Below are positions 35,956-43,655 of a stretch of DNA of 64,000 nt, in pieces. The DNA lies in assembly GCF_013035315.1 (NCBI RefSeq), contig NZ_WQHP01000002.1, forward strand, positions 62,001-126,000, written 5' to 3'. The notes under the pieces are model-generated. The model saw only the letters and a program-made list of their open reading frames with translations, was not told the origin of the DNA and made no database searches. How positions within the stretch are numbered: position 1 is the stretch's first letter; the number at the start of each line of letters is the position of its first letter. A program made the position numbers and the translations under genes. The stretch is from Ruegeria arenilitoris (lineage in GTDB: Bacteria > Pseudomonadota > Alphaproteobacteria > Rhodobacterales > Rhodobacteraceae).

Positions 35956-37086
35956 TCAGACGCGCGCAATCCTTGCACCGGTGTGGATCATGCCCAGCAT
36001 CGTATTGGTGTGATACGTGTAAGGGGACAGTCCCGGCATTTCACTGACGGCATCCAGCGCGGCAACATGAGCCTTGTCCAACGAGAATTCCAGCGCGGCC
36101 AGATTGTCTTCCAACTGGCTGAGTTTTCGCGCGCCGATAACGGCAGATGTTACGCCGCGGTGGTTTACCATCCAGTTCAAAGCGATTTGCGATGCGCTGT
36201 GACCGGTTTCCTCGGCGATACGCACCAGTTCCCGCAGGATGGCGATGTTCTGTTGTAACGTCAGGTTCGCGGTGCTGGGGTCTGTTGTCCACGTGTCTGT
36301 CAATCGGCCAGCACCCACCAGATTGCCCTGATCATCCACCGAGTACTTCCCGGTCAAAAGACCATTGGCCAGCGGGCTCCAGGCAGTGAAACTGATGTCC
36401 AGCGCGTCGCACATCGGCAAGTGTTCGTAGTCCGCATGACGCGCGGCCAGGCTGTATTGGTTTTGGATCGACGAGACGGGGTTGCGATGGTTCAACCCGG
36501 CCAGCGTCTGTATTTTTGCGACATACCAGGCCGGGAAGTTCGACAGACCAAAAGCCAGCAGTTTTCCCTGACGGATCAGCGTGTCGAATGTGTCCAGAAC
36601 CTCTTCGATCGGGGTGAACATGTCCCATTGGTGCAGGTAGTACACATCGATGTAGTCCGTGCCCAATCGCTTCAACGAGGCGTCGAACGCATTCAGAATG
36701 TGTTTGCGCCCGTTGCCACCGCCGTTCGGATCGCCCGGAATCTGGTTCATTGTCCCTTTGGTCGAGACCACCACGCGTTCGCGGTTACTTGCGGATTTAA
36801 TGAACTCGCCCAACCATTCTTCGCTTTCGCCGCCTTGATAGGCATTGGACGTGTCAAAGAAGTTGCCGCCAGCCTCGAGATAGCGGTCAAAGATCTCGCG
36901 GGCCTGTGCCTTGCCGCTGGACCACGCGTCGCCCCAGGCGTCGCCGAAACTTCCGGCGCCATAGGCAAGCGGTGACACCCGCAACCCGGTCTTGCCGAGC
37001 ATCCGATATGTGGTGAGCGATGCGATCCGGCCTTCAGGCAGCTCATTGGCTGCAAAGGGCAGATCGTCAGACAGTGCTTCTGACAT
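35956..37086 (-). CDS. Aldo/keto reductase
   Basis: Protein of 376 aa with an N-terminal ~25-residue extension before YRMLGKTGLRVSPLAYGAGS. Catalytic tetrad residues are in FFDTSNAYQGGESEEWLGEF (Asp, Tyr), VVVSTKGTMN (Lys) and VYYLHQWD (His), and the NADPH-binding ARKLSQLEDNLAALE lies near the C-terminus. It reduces an aldehyde or ketone; the substrate is unknown. It follows an SDR gene by 33 bp in the same operon, both divergent from a LysR gene. Confidence 0.92.
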   Translation of the reverse strand: MSEALSDDLPFAANELPEGRIASLTTYRMLGKTGLRVSPLAYGAGSFGDAWGDAWSSGKAQAREIFDRYLEAGGNFFDTSNAYQGGESEEWLGEFIKSASNRERVVVSTKGTMNQIPGDPNGGGNGRKHILNAFDASLKRLGTDYIDVYYLHQWDMFTPIEEVLDTFDTLIRQGKLLAFGLSNFPAWYVAKIQTLAGLNHRNPVSSIQNQYSLAARHADYEHLPMCDALDISFTAWSPLANGLLTGKYSVDDQGNLVGAGRLTDTWTTDPSTANLTLQQNIAILRELVRIAEETGHSASQIALNWMVNHRGVTSAVIGARKLSQLEDNLAALEFSLDKAHVAALDAVSEMPGLSPYTYHTNTMLGMIHTGARIARV

Positions 37087-37119
37087 TTTCGTTTCCTGTT
37101 TGTCTTTCGTTGAGGGGGT

Positions 37120-37860
37120 TTAGCCGCGCACCAGATGCCCGCCGTCCACATCCAGAATCGAGCCGGTCATGAACGTGTTGGTCATGGCCAGCGCAGCGGC
37201 TTGTGCAATTTCACCGGCATCTCCGACGCGCCCGACCGGCAGGCCGCTGGCAACTTGTGCGAACATCTCGGTGCGGGCCTCTTCGGGCATCCCGGCATAG
37301 GCTTCGGTATCGACCATGCCGGGGCTGATGCAGTTCACGCGAACCCTGCCCGCCAATTCCAGCGCCAGTCCTTTGGCAAGTGTCTCGACGGCAGCGTTTA
37401 CCGCAGCCAACCCTGTTGCCCCTGCCGACGGGCGACGGCTTAGAACGCCCGAGAAGAAGGTCACCGATCCACCCTTTTTCAGGAAGGGCAGCACTTCGCG
37501 GGCGGTGACGTATGGGCCGATGAACTTGGCCTCGATCATGCCCCGAAGGTCGTCGGTTGGCAGGTCGGTAAAGGCCCCGTGGGCCGCGCTTGAGGCAGAG
37601 ATCACCAGATGGTCAACCTCTCCCAATCCGGCGGCCCATGATTTGACATTGGCCTCATTGGTGGTGTCGACGGCCGCGACAGAGACGTGCAATTCGATGC
37701 CATCCGCCACCGCGTTCAGTTTGTCCGCGTTGCGACTGGCGATCGTCACTTTTGCACCGAGGCTGGTAGCCAGTTCGGCTGTGGCCCGGCCCATGCCGCT
37801 GCCACCGCCAACGATGACAACGTGTTTGCCGTTCAGAAAGTCTGCAAATTGAGTTTTCAT
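37120..37860 (-). CDS. SDR-family protein lacking the usual catalytic Tyr/Lys
   Basis: Protein of 246 aa with a Rossmann TGxxxGxG-like VVIVGGGSGMGRATAELA and the family motif RVRVNCISPGMV. At the position of the catalytic YxxxK the sequence reads GLAAVNAAVETLAKGLALE, with Leu for Tyr and Asn for Lys. Some SDR subgroups share this form; they may use other residues or have a non-standard role. It is co-transcribed with the aldo/keto reductase. The LysR gene at 37981 is divergent and is a likely regulator. Confidence 0.88.
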   Translation of the reverse strand: MKTQFADFLNGKHVVIVGGGSGMGRATAELATSLGAKVTIASRNADKLNAVADGIELHVSVAAVDTTNEANVKSWAAGLGEVDHLVISASSAAHGAFTDLPTDDLRGMIEAKFIGPYVTAREVLPFLKKGGSVTFFSGVLSRRPSAGATGLAAVNAAVETLAKGLALELAGRVRVNCISPGMVDTEAYAGMPEEARTEMFAQVASGLPVGRVGDAGEIAQAAALAMTNTFMTGSILDVDGGHLVRG

Positions 37861-37940
37861 GGCGATTTGTCCTAACTCTCGGATCAGCGGGAATTGCCCG
37901 CTCTCTCTGTCATGAGCAGTGATATAGAAAATCGGCGTTG

Positions 37941-37955
37941 ATCCTTGAAATGGAT
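37941..37955. promoter_or_regulatory. Candidate LysR-type operator
   Basis: ATCC (37941-37944), 7 nt, GGAT (37952-37955). It includes T-N11-A (T37942 to A37954), the LysR-box pattern with dyad symmetry. It lies 26 bp upstream of the LysR gene and 81 bp from the divergent SDR gene. Short arms, so only a candidate. Confidence 0.4.
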
Positions 37956-37980
37956 ATTAAGTATATTAGAAATTGACATA

Positions 37981-38892
37981 ATGAATTTAAACACGCTCGA
38001 CTTAAATCTGCTCAAGGCCTTCGATGCCCTTTATCGTGAACGGCACGTCGGACGCGCGGGTGAGACCATTGGCCTGGCGCAACCGTCCATGAGCAACGCT
38101 TTGAACCGCCTGCGCGCCCAGTTCGACGACCCCCTGTTTCAACGCAGCCGCGAAGGTATGTTACCCACGGCCAAAGCCGACGAACTGGCCCCACAGATCA
38201 AAGAGGCGCTGTCGCTCATCTCGCGGATGCTTTCCCCGACAGAGTTCGACCCCAAACAGGTGCGTGCTGATGTGACGATTGCCGCTGCCGACCTTATGGT
38301 GATCAACCTTGCCCCACCATTGATGAAGTACCTGAACCAGAACGCACCGAGCCTACGCGTTAGCTTTGTTCCATTGGACAAGCGCAGTTTTGAACGCGAT
38401 CTGGATGACGGGCTTTTGGCTGTCGCGCTGGGGACATTTGGAAAATTGCCCGCGCGGTTCTTGCGTCAGAAGGTTCTGCGCGACCAGTTTATCTGCATCA
38501 CTCGCCAAGGGTTACTGCCAGAGGGCGCGCCGCTGACGCTGGATACCTATCTGAATCTGGATCATGTTCTGATGACATTGGGTGGCGGCTTCTCTGGCGT
38601 CGTAGATCACGCGTTAAGACGTCAGGGTCTTTCGCGTCGGGTTGTCATGACGGGCACCCAGTTTGCTGTGCTGCCTGACATTGTGGCGCAATCGGATATG
38701 ATCGCTACTATTCCGGCATCCCTTTCGCATATTGCCCAACGTGCGGGCTGCACCATTTATGCCCCGCCCTTGGAATTGTCCGGTTGGGATATCGAAATGG
38801 TTCAGACACAGCGTTTGGTGTCCGATCCATTGGGCGCGTTCATCGGGCAAGCCGTGCGCGATACGTTGCAAGAAAACAAGCGGGACCTCTGA
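37981..38892 (+). CDS. LysR-family regulator (NodD-like group)
   Basis: Protein of 303 aa from the ATG at 37981 (MNLNTLDLNLLKAFDALYRE), the natural LysR N-terminus; an upstream in-frame Met at 37945 adds atypical residues. HTH: RHVGRAGETIGLAQPSMSNA. The 200-residue effector domain is intact. The LDLNLL opening and MSNALNRLR are typical of the NodD/PcpR-like group. It is divergent from the SDR-AKR operon and probably regulates it. Confidence 0.9.
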   Translation: MNLNTLDLNLLKAFDALYRERHVGRAGETIGLAQPSMSNALNRLRAQFDDPLFQRSREGMLPTAKADELAPQIKEALSLISRMLSPTEFDPKQVRADVTIAAADLMVINLAPPLMKYLNQNAPSLRVSFVPLDKRSFERDLDDGLLAVALGTFGKLPARFLRQKVLRDQFICITRQGLLPEGAPLTLDTYLNLDHVLMTLGGGFSGVVDHALRRQGLSRRVVMTGTQFAVLPDIVAQSDMIATIPASLSHIAQRAGCTIYAPPLELSGWDIEMVQTQRLVSDPLGAFIGQAVRDTLQENKRDL

Positions 38893-38989
38893 GGTTTGAA
38901 CCCAGGGCGGGATCTCGCGCCCGTGCAATATCGCAACAACTCGACCGCCAGATGACTGTGGTCGTTGGCCGAGCGCTGCCACACTCAAT

Positions 38990-39892
38990 TCATGCTAAAT
39001 TCTCGCGAAGCCTTTCTGCCAGCAGGTCCGCAAAGCGTTTAGTTGCAGCAGATCGAAACTGAGTGGGAGGGTACACGGCATAGATTCCTCCGGCTGGAAG
39101 CGACCAGTCTGGAACAAGCCGGACCAACGTGCCATTTTCGATTTCCCTTTTGGCGAAAAAGTCCGGCAGGATAGATATCCCCGCCCCTTCTACGACCATT
39201 GCTTTGATGGCCGGTGTTACGTCTGCGCGCAGCGCTGGGGTCATTTGAACATCACGGGTTTCACCGCTTGTGCTTTCAAATTGCCAGTGTAGTGGGTTCG
39301 GTAGCGCTCGGTGTTCGACGAACGGAAGCCTCGCCAAATCTTCTGGATGTTCTGGTCGCCCGAACTGCTCAACTAGTCTTGGCGACGCGACGACGATTTG
39401 TTGGAATCCGGCCAATTTGCGCGCGACGTTGGCGGAATCGGCAAGCCACCCCACCCGGTACGCAATGTCAAACCGCGCCTCAACCGGATCAAACCGCGTA
39501 TCGCTCAGTGTCAAATCAATCGTCACAGCCGGATAGGCGATGCGAAACTCGGCCACGACTGGTGAAATGTATGTCACACCCATATCAAGCGGGGCTGTGA
39601 TACGCAGGTTTCCGGTCGGCTCTTTGCGCCCCTGTCGCACAGCTTCAAAGGCTTCTTCGGCCTGTGCCACTGATGCGCGCGCGGCCTCATAAAAGGACTG
39701 TCCGACTTCCGTAAGGTTCAGGTGGCGTGAGTTTCGGACAACTAGGGTTGCACCAAGTTCCTCCTCCAACAGCTGCAGTTGCTTGCTGACAACCGCTTTG
39801 CTGATGCGCATGCGTTCAGCGGCCGCAGTAATTGTTCCTTCTTCGACGATGGCAACAAAGTACTCTAGGCGGTTCAGATTGGATTTCTTCAT
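38990..39892 (-). CDS. LysR-family regulator
   Basis: Protein of 300 aa. HTH residues ~18-37, GTITAAAERMRISKAVVSKQ, then LQLLEEELGATLVVRNSRHL. The effector domain has the CrgA/DsdC-like pattern (GNLRITAPLDMGVTYISPVV; LTLSDTRFDPVEARFDIAYR). It is divergent from the DsbA remnant/metallo-hydrolase/DoxX/dioxygenase group, with 94 bp between, so it likely controls them. It converges on the other LysR gene with 97 bp between, where only a weak GGGCG/CGCCC dyad is seen. Confidence 0.9.
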   Translation of the reverse strand: MKKSNLNRLEYFVAIVEEGTITAAAERMRISKAVVSKQLQLLEEELGATLVVRNSRHLNLTEVGQSFYEAARASVAQAEEAFEAVRQGRKEPTGNLRITAPLDMGVTYISPVVAEFRIAYPAVTIDLTLSDTRFDPVEARFDIAYRVGWLADSANVARKLAGFQQIVVASPRLVEQFGRPEHPEDLARLPFVEHRALPNPLHWQFESTSGETRDVQMTPALRADVTPAIKAMVVEGAGISILPDFFAKREIENGTLVRLVPDWSLPAGGIYAVYPPTQFRSAATKRFADLLAERLRENLA

Positions 39893-39986
39893 ATCGTCAC
39901 CTTTTGACTGACATTATGTCTACATCTATTGCCTTTGGCTTACAATAAGGGGGCATTATCTGTGGTTCACCAAACCGGAGACCGCA

Positions 39987-40202
39987 ATGACGCGCCTTAC
40001 CTACATCACTGAGAGCTATTGCGACCGTTGCTATGGCACCGGCCCGATACTGGACGCGCTGATTGCGAGATGTGCCGACGTCACCGTCACGCATCGCCAT
40101 GTGTTCCAAGGCGCCAGCACACCCCAAATCGATACTTCCACCTACCAAAAACTTCCCCAAAAAGACCGCGGCACTGGCCGCGTAGTTGCTAGGAGCATCC
40201 TT
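39987..40202 (+). pseudogene. DsbA-like N-terminal fragment, in frame with next gene
   Basis: Starts at an ATG with GGAG at 6-nt spacing and reads MTRLTYITESYCDRCYGTGP, then ILDALIARCADVTVTHRHVF. This is the first beta-strand, CxxC active site (CDRC) and first helix of a DsbA/2-hydroxychromene isomerase-type thioredoxin protein; the remaining ~160 residues are missing. There is no stop before the metallo-hydrolase signal peptide at 40203, so a fused 359-aa product is possible, but the latter has its own ribosome site. Likely a deletion scar with a surviving promoter and start. Confidence 0.6.
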
Positions 40203-41066
40203 ATGAAGACGATCCTCACTTCCACAGCAGCCGTGCTGCTTTCGACCGCGGCCTTTGCAGCGGACCTCACCATCACCGCCTTCAACCCCAACGAAGGCAG
40301 CCTGTTCCCGGTCTCGTCGAACCTGATTGAAGGCCCGACCGAGGTGGTTCTGGTAGACGCGCAATTCGAAAAGGATGATGCACAGCAGCTGGTGGACATG
40401 ATCAAGGCGACTGGTAAGCCCCTGACGACCGTCTTTATCAGCCACAAAGACCCTGACTTCTATTTCGGGCTGGATACGATCCGCGCGGCCTACCCGGATG
40501 TCAAAATTGTCGCGACGCCCGAAACCGTCAAAGGCATCGAGAAGACCATTCAGCTCAAATACGATTTCTGGGGTCCGATCCTGGAAGGCAACGCGCCATC
40601 CGAGTTGATTGTTCCTGACGTTCTGGAAGGTGATCGCCTGACGGTGGATGGTGAAACCGTGCAGGTTGTTGGCCTTGATGGTCATGATCCGGTTCACACG
40701 TTCCTGTGGGTGCCTTCCGAAAAAACCGTACTGGGCGGCGTTGTTCTTTATGAAAACGTGCATGTATGGATGGCCGACACCCAAACTCCGGAAAGCCGCG
40801 ACAACTGGCGCACGACGTTGGATCAGATTCTGGAATTGAAGCCCGAGCGGATTATTCCGGGCCACGTCATCGGCGATAGCGCAGAAGACGCCAGCATCGT
40901 TGACTTCACAAATGAATATGTCGCCGCATTCGAAGCAGCCGCAGAAAAGGCAGAAGGTTCGGCAGAGCTGATCGCCGCAATGCAGGCCGCGTATCCCGAC
41001 TTTGAGAACGTCAGCGATCTGGAGCTAAGCGCCCAGGTTATCGAAGGCGAGCGGTCCTGGCCGTAA
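40203..41066 (+). CDS. Exported metallo-beta-lactamase-fold protein
   Basis: Protein of 287 aa from the ATG at 40203, preceded by AGGAG at about 8 nt. Signal peptide MKTILTSTAAVLLSTAAFAA. Fold motifs: SNLIEGPTEVVLVDAQF, TTVFISHKDPDFYFGLDTIR, VVGLDGHDPVHTFLWVPSEK, RIIPGHVIGD. The usual HxHxDH metal motif is reduced to HKDPD (His81, Asp83, Asp85), as in a subgroup of MBL-fold proteins with a modified metal site. Function is unknown; periplasmic. It precedes DoxX and the intradiol dioxygenase in the same direction. Confidence 0.85.
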   Translation: MKTILTSTAAVLLSTAAFAADLTITAFNPNEGSLFPVSSNLIEGPTEVVLVDAQFEKDDAQQLVDMIKATGKPLTTVFISHKDPDFYFGLDTIRAAYPDVKIVATPETVKGIEKTIQLKYDFWGPILEGNAPSELIVPDVLEGDRLTVDGETVQVVGLDGHDPVHTFLWVPSEKTVLGGVVLYENVHVWMADTQTPESRDNWRTTLDQILELKPERIIPGHVIGDSAEDASIVDFTNEYVAAFEAAAEKAEGSAELIAAMQAAYPDFENVSDLELSAQVIEGERSWP

Positions 41067-41160
41067 GCCAGACCGACATCAAAAGCCGCCCAATTCGGTT
41101 TCTAAGTTAAATGGGGCGCTGGCCGGTCAAAGCTGGCCCCCAATCCTTGGGAATAGACAA

Positions 41161-41553
41161 ATGAAAGCAGCACTTAACAAACAATCTCCTCGCGTTCTCA
41201 GCATCTTGCGGATCATGACGGGTCTTCTGTTTGTGGCTCATGGAACCCAGAAAATATTGAACTTCCCTGCCCCGCCCGAGTGGGAAGTCGCGACATTCTC
41301 GATGCCATGGATCGCTGGTATGATGGAGCTATTCGGCGGCTCGCTGATTGTTCTGGGCCTGTTTACGCGTCCGGTGGCGTTTCTTCTGTCCGGTTTGATG
41401 GCCAGCGCCTATTTCATTGCCCACGCCCCGGCGAGTTTCTATCCGATCCTGAATGCAGGTGATGCCGCGATTTTGTACTGCTTTGTTTTCCTGTATTTTG
41501 TATTTTCCGGCCCAGGTTGCTGGAGCCTTGATGCCAAGATGGGCCGGGAATAG
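41161..41553 (+). CDS. DoxX-family membrane protein
   Basis: Protein of 130 aa with four hydrophobic helices and the DoxX signature ILRIMTGLLFVAHGTQKILN near the N-terminus, then MMELFGGSLIVLGLFTRP. DoxX proteins are small inner-membrane proteins, often linked to oxidation of thiols or thiosulfate or to oxygenase systems. It lies between an exported metallo-hydrolase and an exported dioxygenase, 15 bp before the latter. Confidence 0.88.
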   Translation: MKAALNKQSPRVLSILRIMTGLLFVAHGTQKILNFPAPPEWEVATFSMPWIAGMMELFGGSLIVLGLFTRPVAFLLSGLMASAYFIAHAPASFYPILNAGDAAILYCFVFLYFVFSGPGCWSLDAKMGRE

Positions 41554-41568
41554 CTGAGGAGGGATTTC

Positions 41569-42192
41569 ATGGCGTATTCAAAATCGCGACGAAATATTCT
41601 GGCTGGACTTTCATCTGTTACGGGAAGTTTCCTTTTGCCGCGGTCCGTACTTGCCGCCGATTTAACGCCGCGCGCTGCAGAGGGGCCATTTTATCCGACC
41701 AGATCCATGCGGATGAATGATACCGACAATGATCTGGTCAAGGTCGCGGGGCTTGTGCGCGAGGCAGGCGGAGAGATCATCACCCTCAAAGGCCAAGTTA
41801 CCGATCGCAAAGGAACTCCGATGGCGGGTGCCCGTATCGAGATTTGGCAATGTGACGTGAATGGAAAGTACTTGCACCCCGGCGACAATCGTCCGGTGCC
41901 GTATGACCGCGGTTTTCAGGGCTTTGGCCACGATGTTACGGATGGCGCTGGAAACTATGCGTTCCGCACGATCAAGCCGACCAAATATCCGGGTCGCACG
42001 CCCCATATCCACGTGAAAGTCGTAGATCAGGGCCGAGAATTGCTGACCACACAGTTTTACCTTGATGGCGATCCGGACAATGCAAAAGACGGGTTGTATC
42101 GCAGGATGTCCAAGGCGGAAGCCCAGGCGGTATCGATGAAATTCGCCCAAGGTCCCAAAGGCCCCGAAACGACCGTAAACATTGTTGTTTGA
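41569..42192 (+). CDS. Tat-exported intradiol ring-cleavage dioxygenase-like protein
   Basis: Protein of 207 aa with AGGAGGGATTTC before its ATG. N-terminal twin-arginine signal (SRRNILAGLSSVTGSFLLPR, cleavage near VLAA). The catalytic domain resembles protocatechuate 3,4-dioxygenase: AEGPFYPT, IEIWQCDVNGKYLHPGD, and YPGRTPHIHVKV. All four ferric-iron ligands look present (Tyr101, Tyr140, His146, His148). It should open a catechol-type ring, but export to the periplasm is unusual for aromatic catabolism. The substrate is unknown. Confidence 0.85.
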   Translation: MAYSKSRRNILAGLSSVTGSFLLPRSVLAADLTPRAAEGPFYPTRSMRMNDTDNDLVKVAGLVREAGGEIITLKGQVTDRKGTPMAGARIEIWQCDVNGKYLHPGDNRPVPYDRGFQGFGHDVTDGAGNYAFRTIKPTKYPGRTPHIHVKVVDQGRELLTTQFYLDGDPDNAKDGLYRRMSKAEAQAVSMKFAQGPKGPETTVNIVV

Positions 42193-42470
42193 CGGTTTCG
42201 GCCGGATCAGAACAAGGACCGTCTAAAACAGTATTGATTGCCGTTGTCATGGCAATCCTGACGTGGCAATTGCCGCGGCACAATCCGTAGAAACCTTCAC
42301 CCATCTCGCAGGCAATTTCTTTTGCTTCCAGAATGCCAGCTGCTCTTTGCGCGTTGCCCTCACCGAAAAAGGAGCCTTATTTATCGATACAAACGGTGGC
42401 GCTCCACATCTTTCCGTTTTCAAGGACAAATGCGCGGCTCTTTGGTGATCGTTGAAACAGCTCTGCATGT

Positions 42471-42741
42471 TTAGAGCCTTGCAAGAGTCGTCTCCGAAGC
42501 TCGCTGATCCGCTTTGATCAGATCCGCAGCCTTTACGGTAATCATGATGACTGGCAACGCCCTGTTGCCAGATACAATTTTCGAGATGATTGACGCATCT
42601 ACAAAGCGCAAACCGTTCAATCCTCAAACACGAAGCTCGGGGTCCACGACGGACTTGTCGTCTGTCCCCATCCTGCTGGTCTCAACCGGAAAAAGTCGTA
42701 GCAGCTATATCCCAAACCGCCTTTACCAGGTCAGAATTGTC
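42471..42741 (-). pseudogene. GMC oxidoreductase C-terminal remnant with internal stop
   Basis: Read leftward in broken frames: SDLVKAVWDIAATTF, frame change, PVETSRMGTDDKSVVDPELR, then an in-frame TGA, then [20 protein letters not shown] and [15 protein letters not shown], ending TAA at 42471. This is the C-terminal FAD-domain signature of choline dehydrogenase-type GMC enzymes (HPVGTCRMG, VVDPxLRVxGxxGLRVVDASIMP, SGNTNAPxIMIxEKAADLI). At least one frameshift and one stop show decay, and about 85% of the gene is gone. Confidence 0.8.
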
Positions 42742-43535
42742 ATGGATTCAACGGCCAGGCAAATCTCTTACGGCTCATATTTCGACAAAGCTTTTGCTGA
42801 CATGATTTGTCGTGCTTGACAAACCGATTCCACCGCCACGGCTTTGTCGCGCTCCGCAGACAGGTAATTCAGCCGAATATTAAGTTGCTGATTAAGGTCG
42901 CGAGAAAGATGCAGTACTAACAGCTCGCATCGAAAGATTCCTCATCCCTTCCCGAATTAGCGCTAACCTTGTTTCAGTTGTAAGCCAAAGTCATCAGCGT
43001 CCGCTATTGCCAAGCACACCGGGGCTGATTGGGTCTTGCAAATTCACCGAGACTACAGGGTAGCGGAAAATTATCGGTTTATCACTTTCGTGTGCTCTAT
43101 CAGGATGACAACGGGCTCAATTTAATAGCTGTGTTTTCCTGATGCGCAAAAAGTTGTGCTTTTACACATTCGAAATGTGACGATAGAAAAGCTATTACCG
43201 TGCAATACCACTTTCCCTCGCTGTGTTGGAGAGCCCAACATTCTTCGGTTCGAGCCGCTATTCGCCCTGAAAGTGATCCCACTTAGTCGATCCGACCGGC
43301 TTTCGTGCAATCTCAACCCATTCACCCAAAGAGGGAAACCTAAAACTCGTCTGGCAGGGAGTCATAGTCAAATGACGAACGATCTGTGCGCATCCTAACT
43401 CGGCGATGGTGGCAGGTTGTTTCATCTGGTTACAACACAATCTTTGGGCCGAATGACAGCATAACTTGAGCATAGAAACCCAACTATTCTCTTCCTGCTT
43501 TCGGACAACCCTTCGGAGGGCGCGCCGCTAAAGCC
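42742..43535. other. Gene-free stretch before the replicon module
   Basis: No convincing gene in about 790 bp on either strand. A short minus-strand frame (43258-43473, about 70 codons, ending STKWDHFQGE) has no recognisable domain or ribosome site. The GC content is lower than the flanks. Probably decayed or non-coding DNA between the catabolic genes and the parAB locus. The 278 bp between the dioxygenase stop and the GMC remnant likewise shows nothing. Confidence 0.5.
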
Positions 43536-43557
43536 TTATGCGCATAATGCGCATTAA
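43536..43557. repeat. Tandem palindromes, candidate partition site
   Basis: The 8-bp palindrome ATGCGCAT occurs at 43538-43545 and 43547-43554, 9 bp apart, flanked by TT/TAA. It is about 100 bp beyond the end of parB. Centromere-like sites of plasmid partition systems are often short palindromes near parAB, so this is a candidate ParB-binding site. Confidence 0.4.
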
Positions 43558-43568
43558 TTTTCAAAAAC

Positions 43569-43592
43569 GAGCACTACCTAGAGACAGTGCTC
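43569..43592 (-). terminator. Hairpin downstream of parAB
   Basis: GAGCACT (43569-43575) and AGTGCTC (43586-43592), 7-bp perfect stem with a 10-nt loop, about 64 bp after the parB stop. Read on the minus strand it is followed by GTTTTTGA, so it may act as an intrinsic terminator of the parAB transcript. Confidence 0.5.
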
Positions 43593-43655
43593 TTGGCAAT
43601 AACTAGCCCGTTCCGTGATGGGTGCATCTTCAAAAGGTATTTTTTGCTACAAATA

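Noticed and set aside
42247..42627. Open frame of 126 codons on the minus strand
   Set aside because: It runs out of frame over the GMC oxidoreductase remnant; the frame with real homology is the neighbouring one with stops.
43258..43473. Short minus-strand frame ending STKWDHFQGE
   Set aside because: No ribosome site, no recognisable family, in a low-information stretch; noted only as part of the gene-free region.
42742..43535. Possible tRNA, insertion sequence or prophage attachment site beside the replicon
   Set aside because: No cloverleaf with a T-loop, no terminal inverted repeats with a transposase, and no direct repeats of attachment-site type were found by eye.
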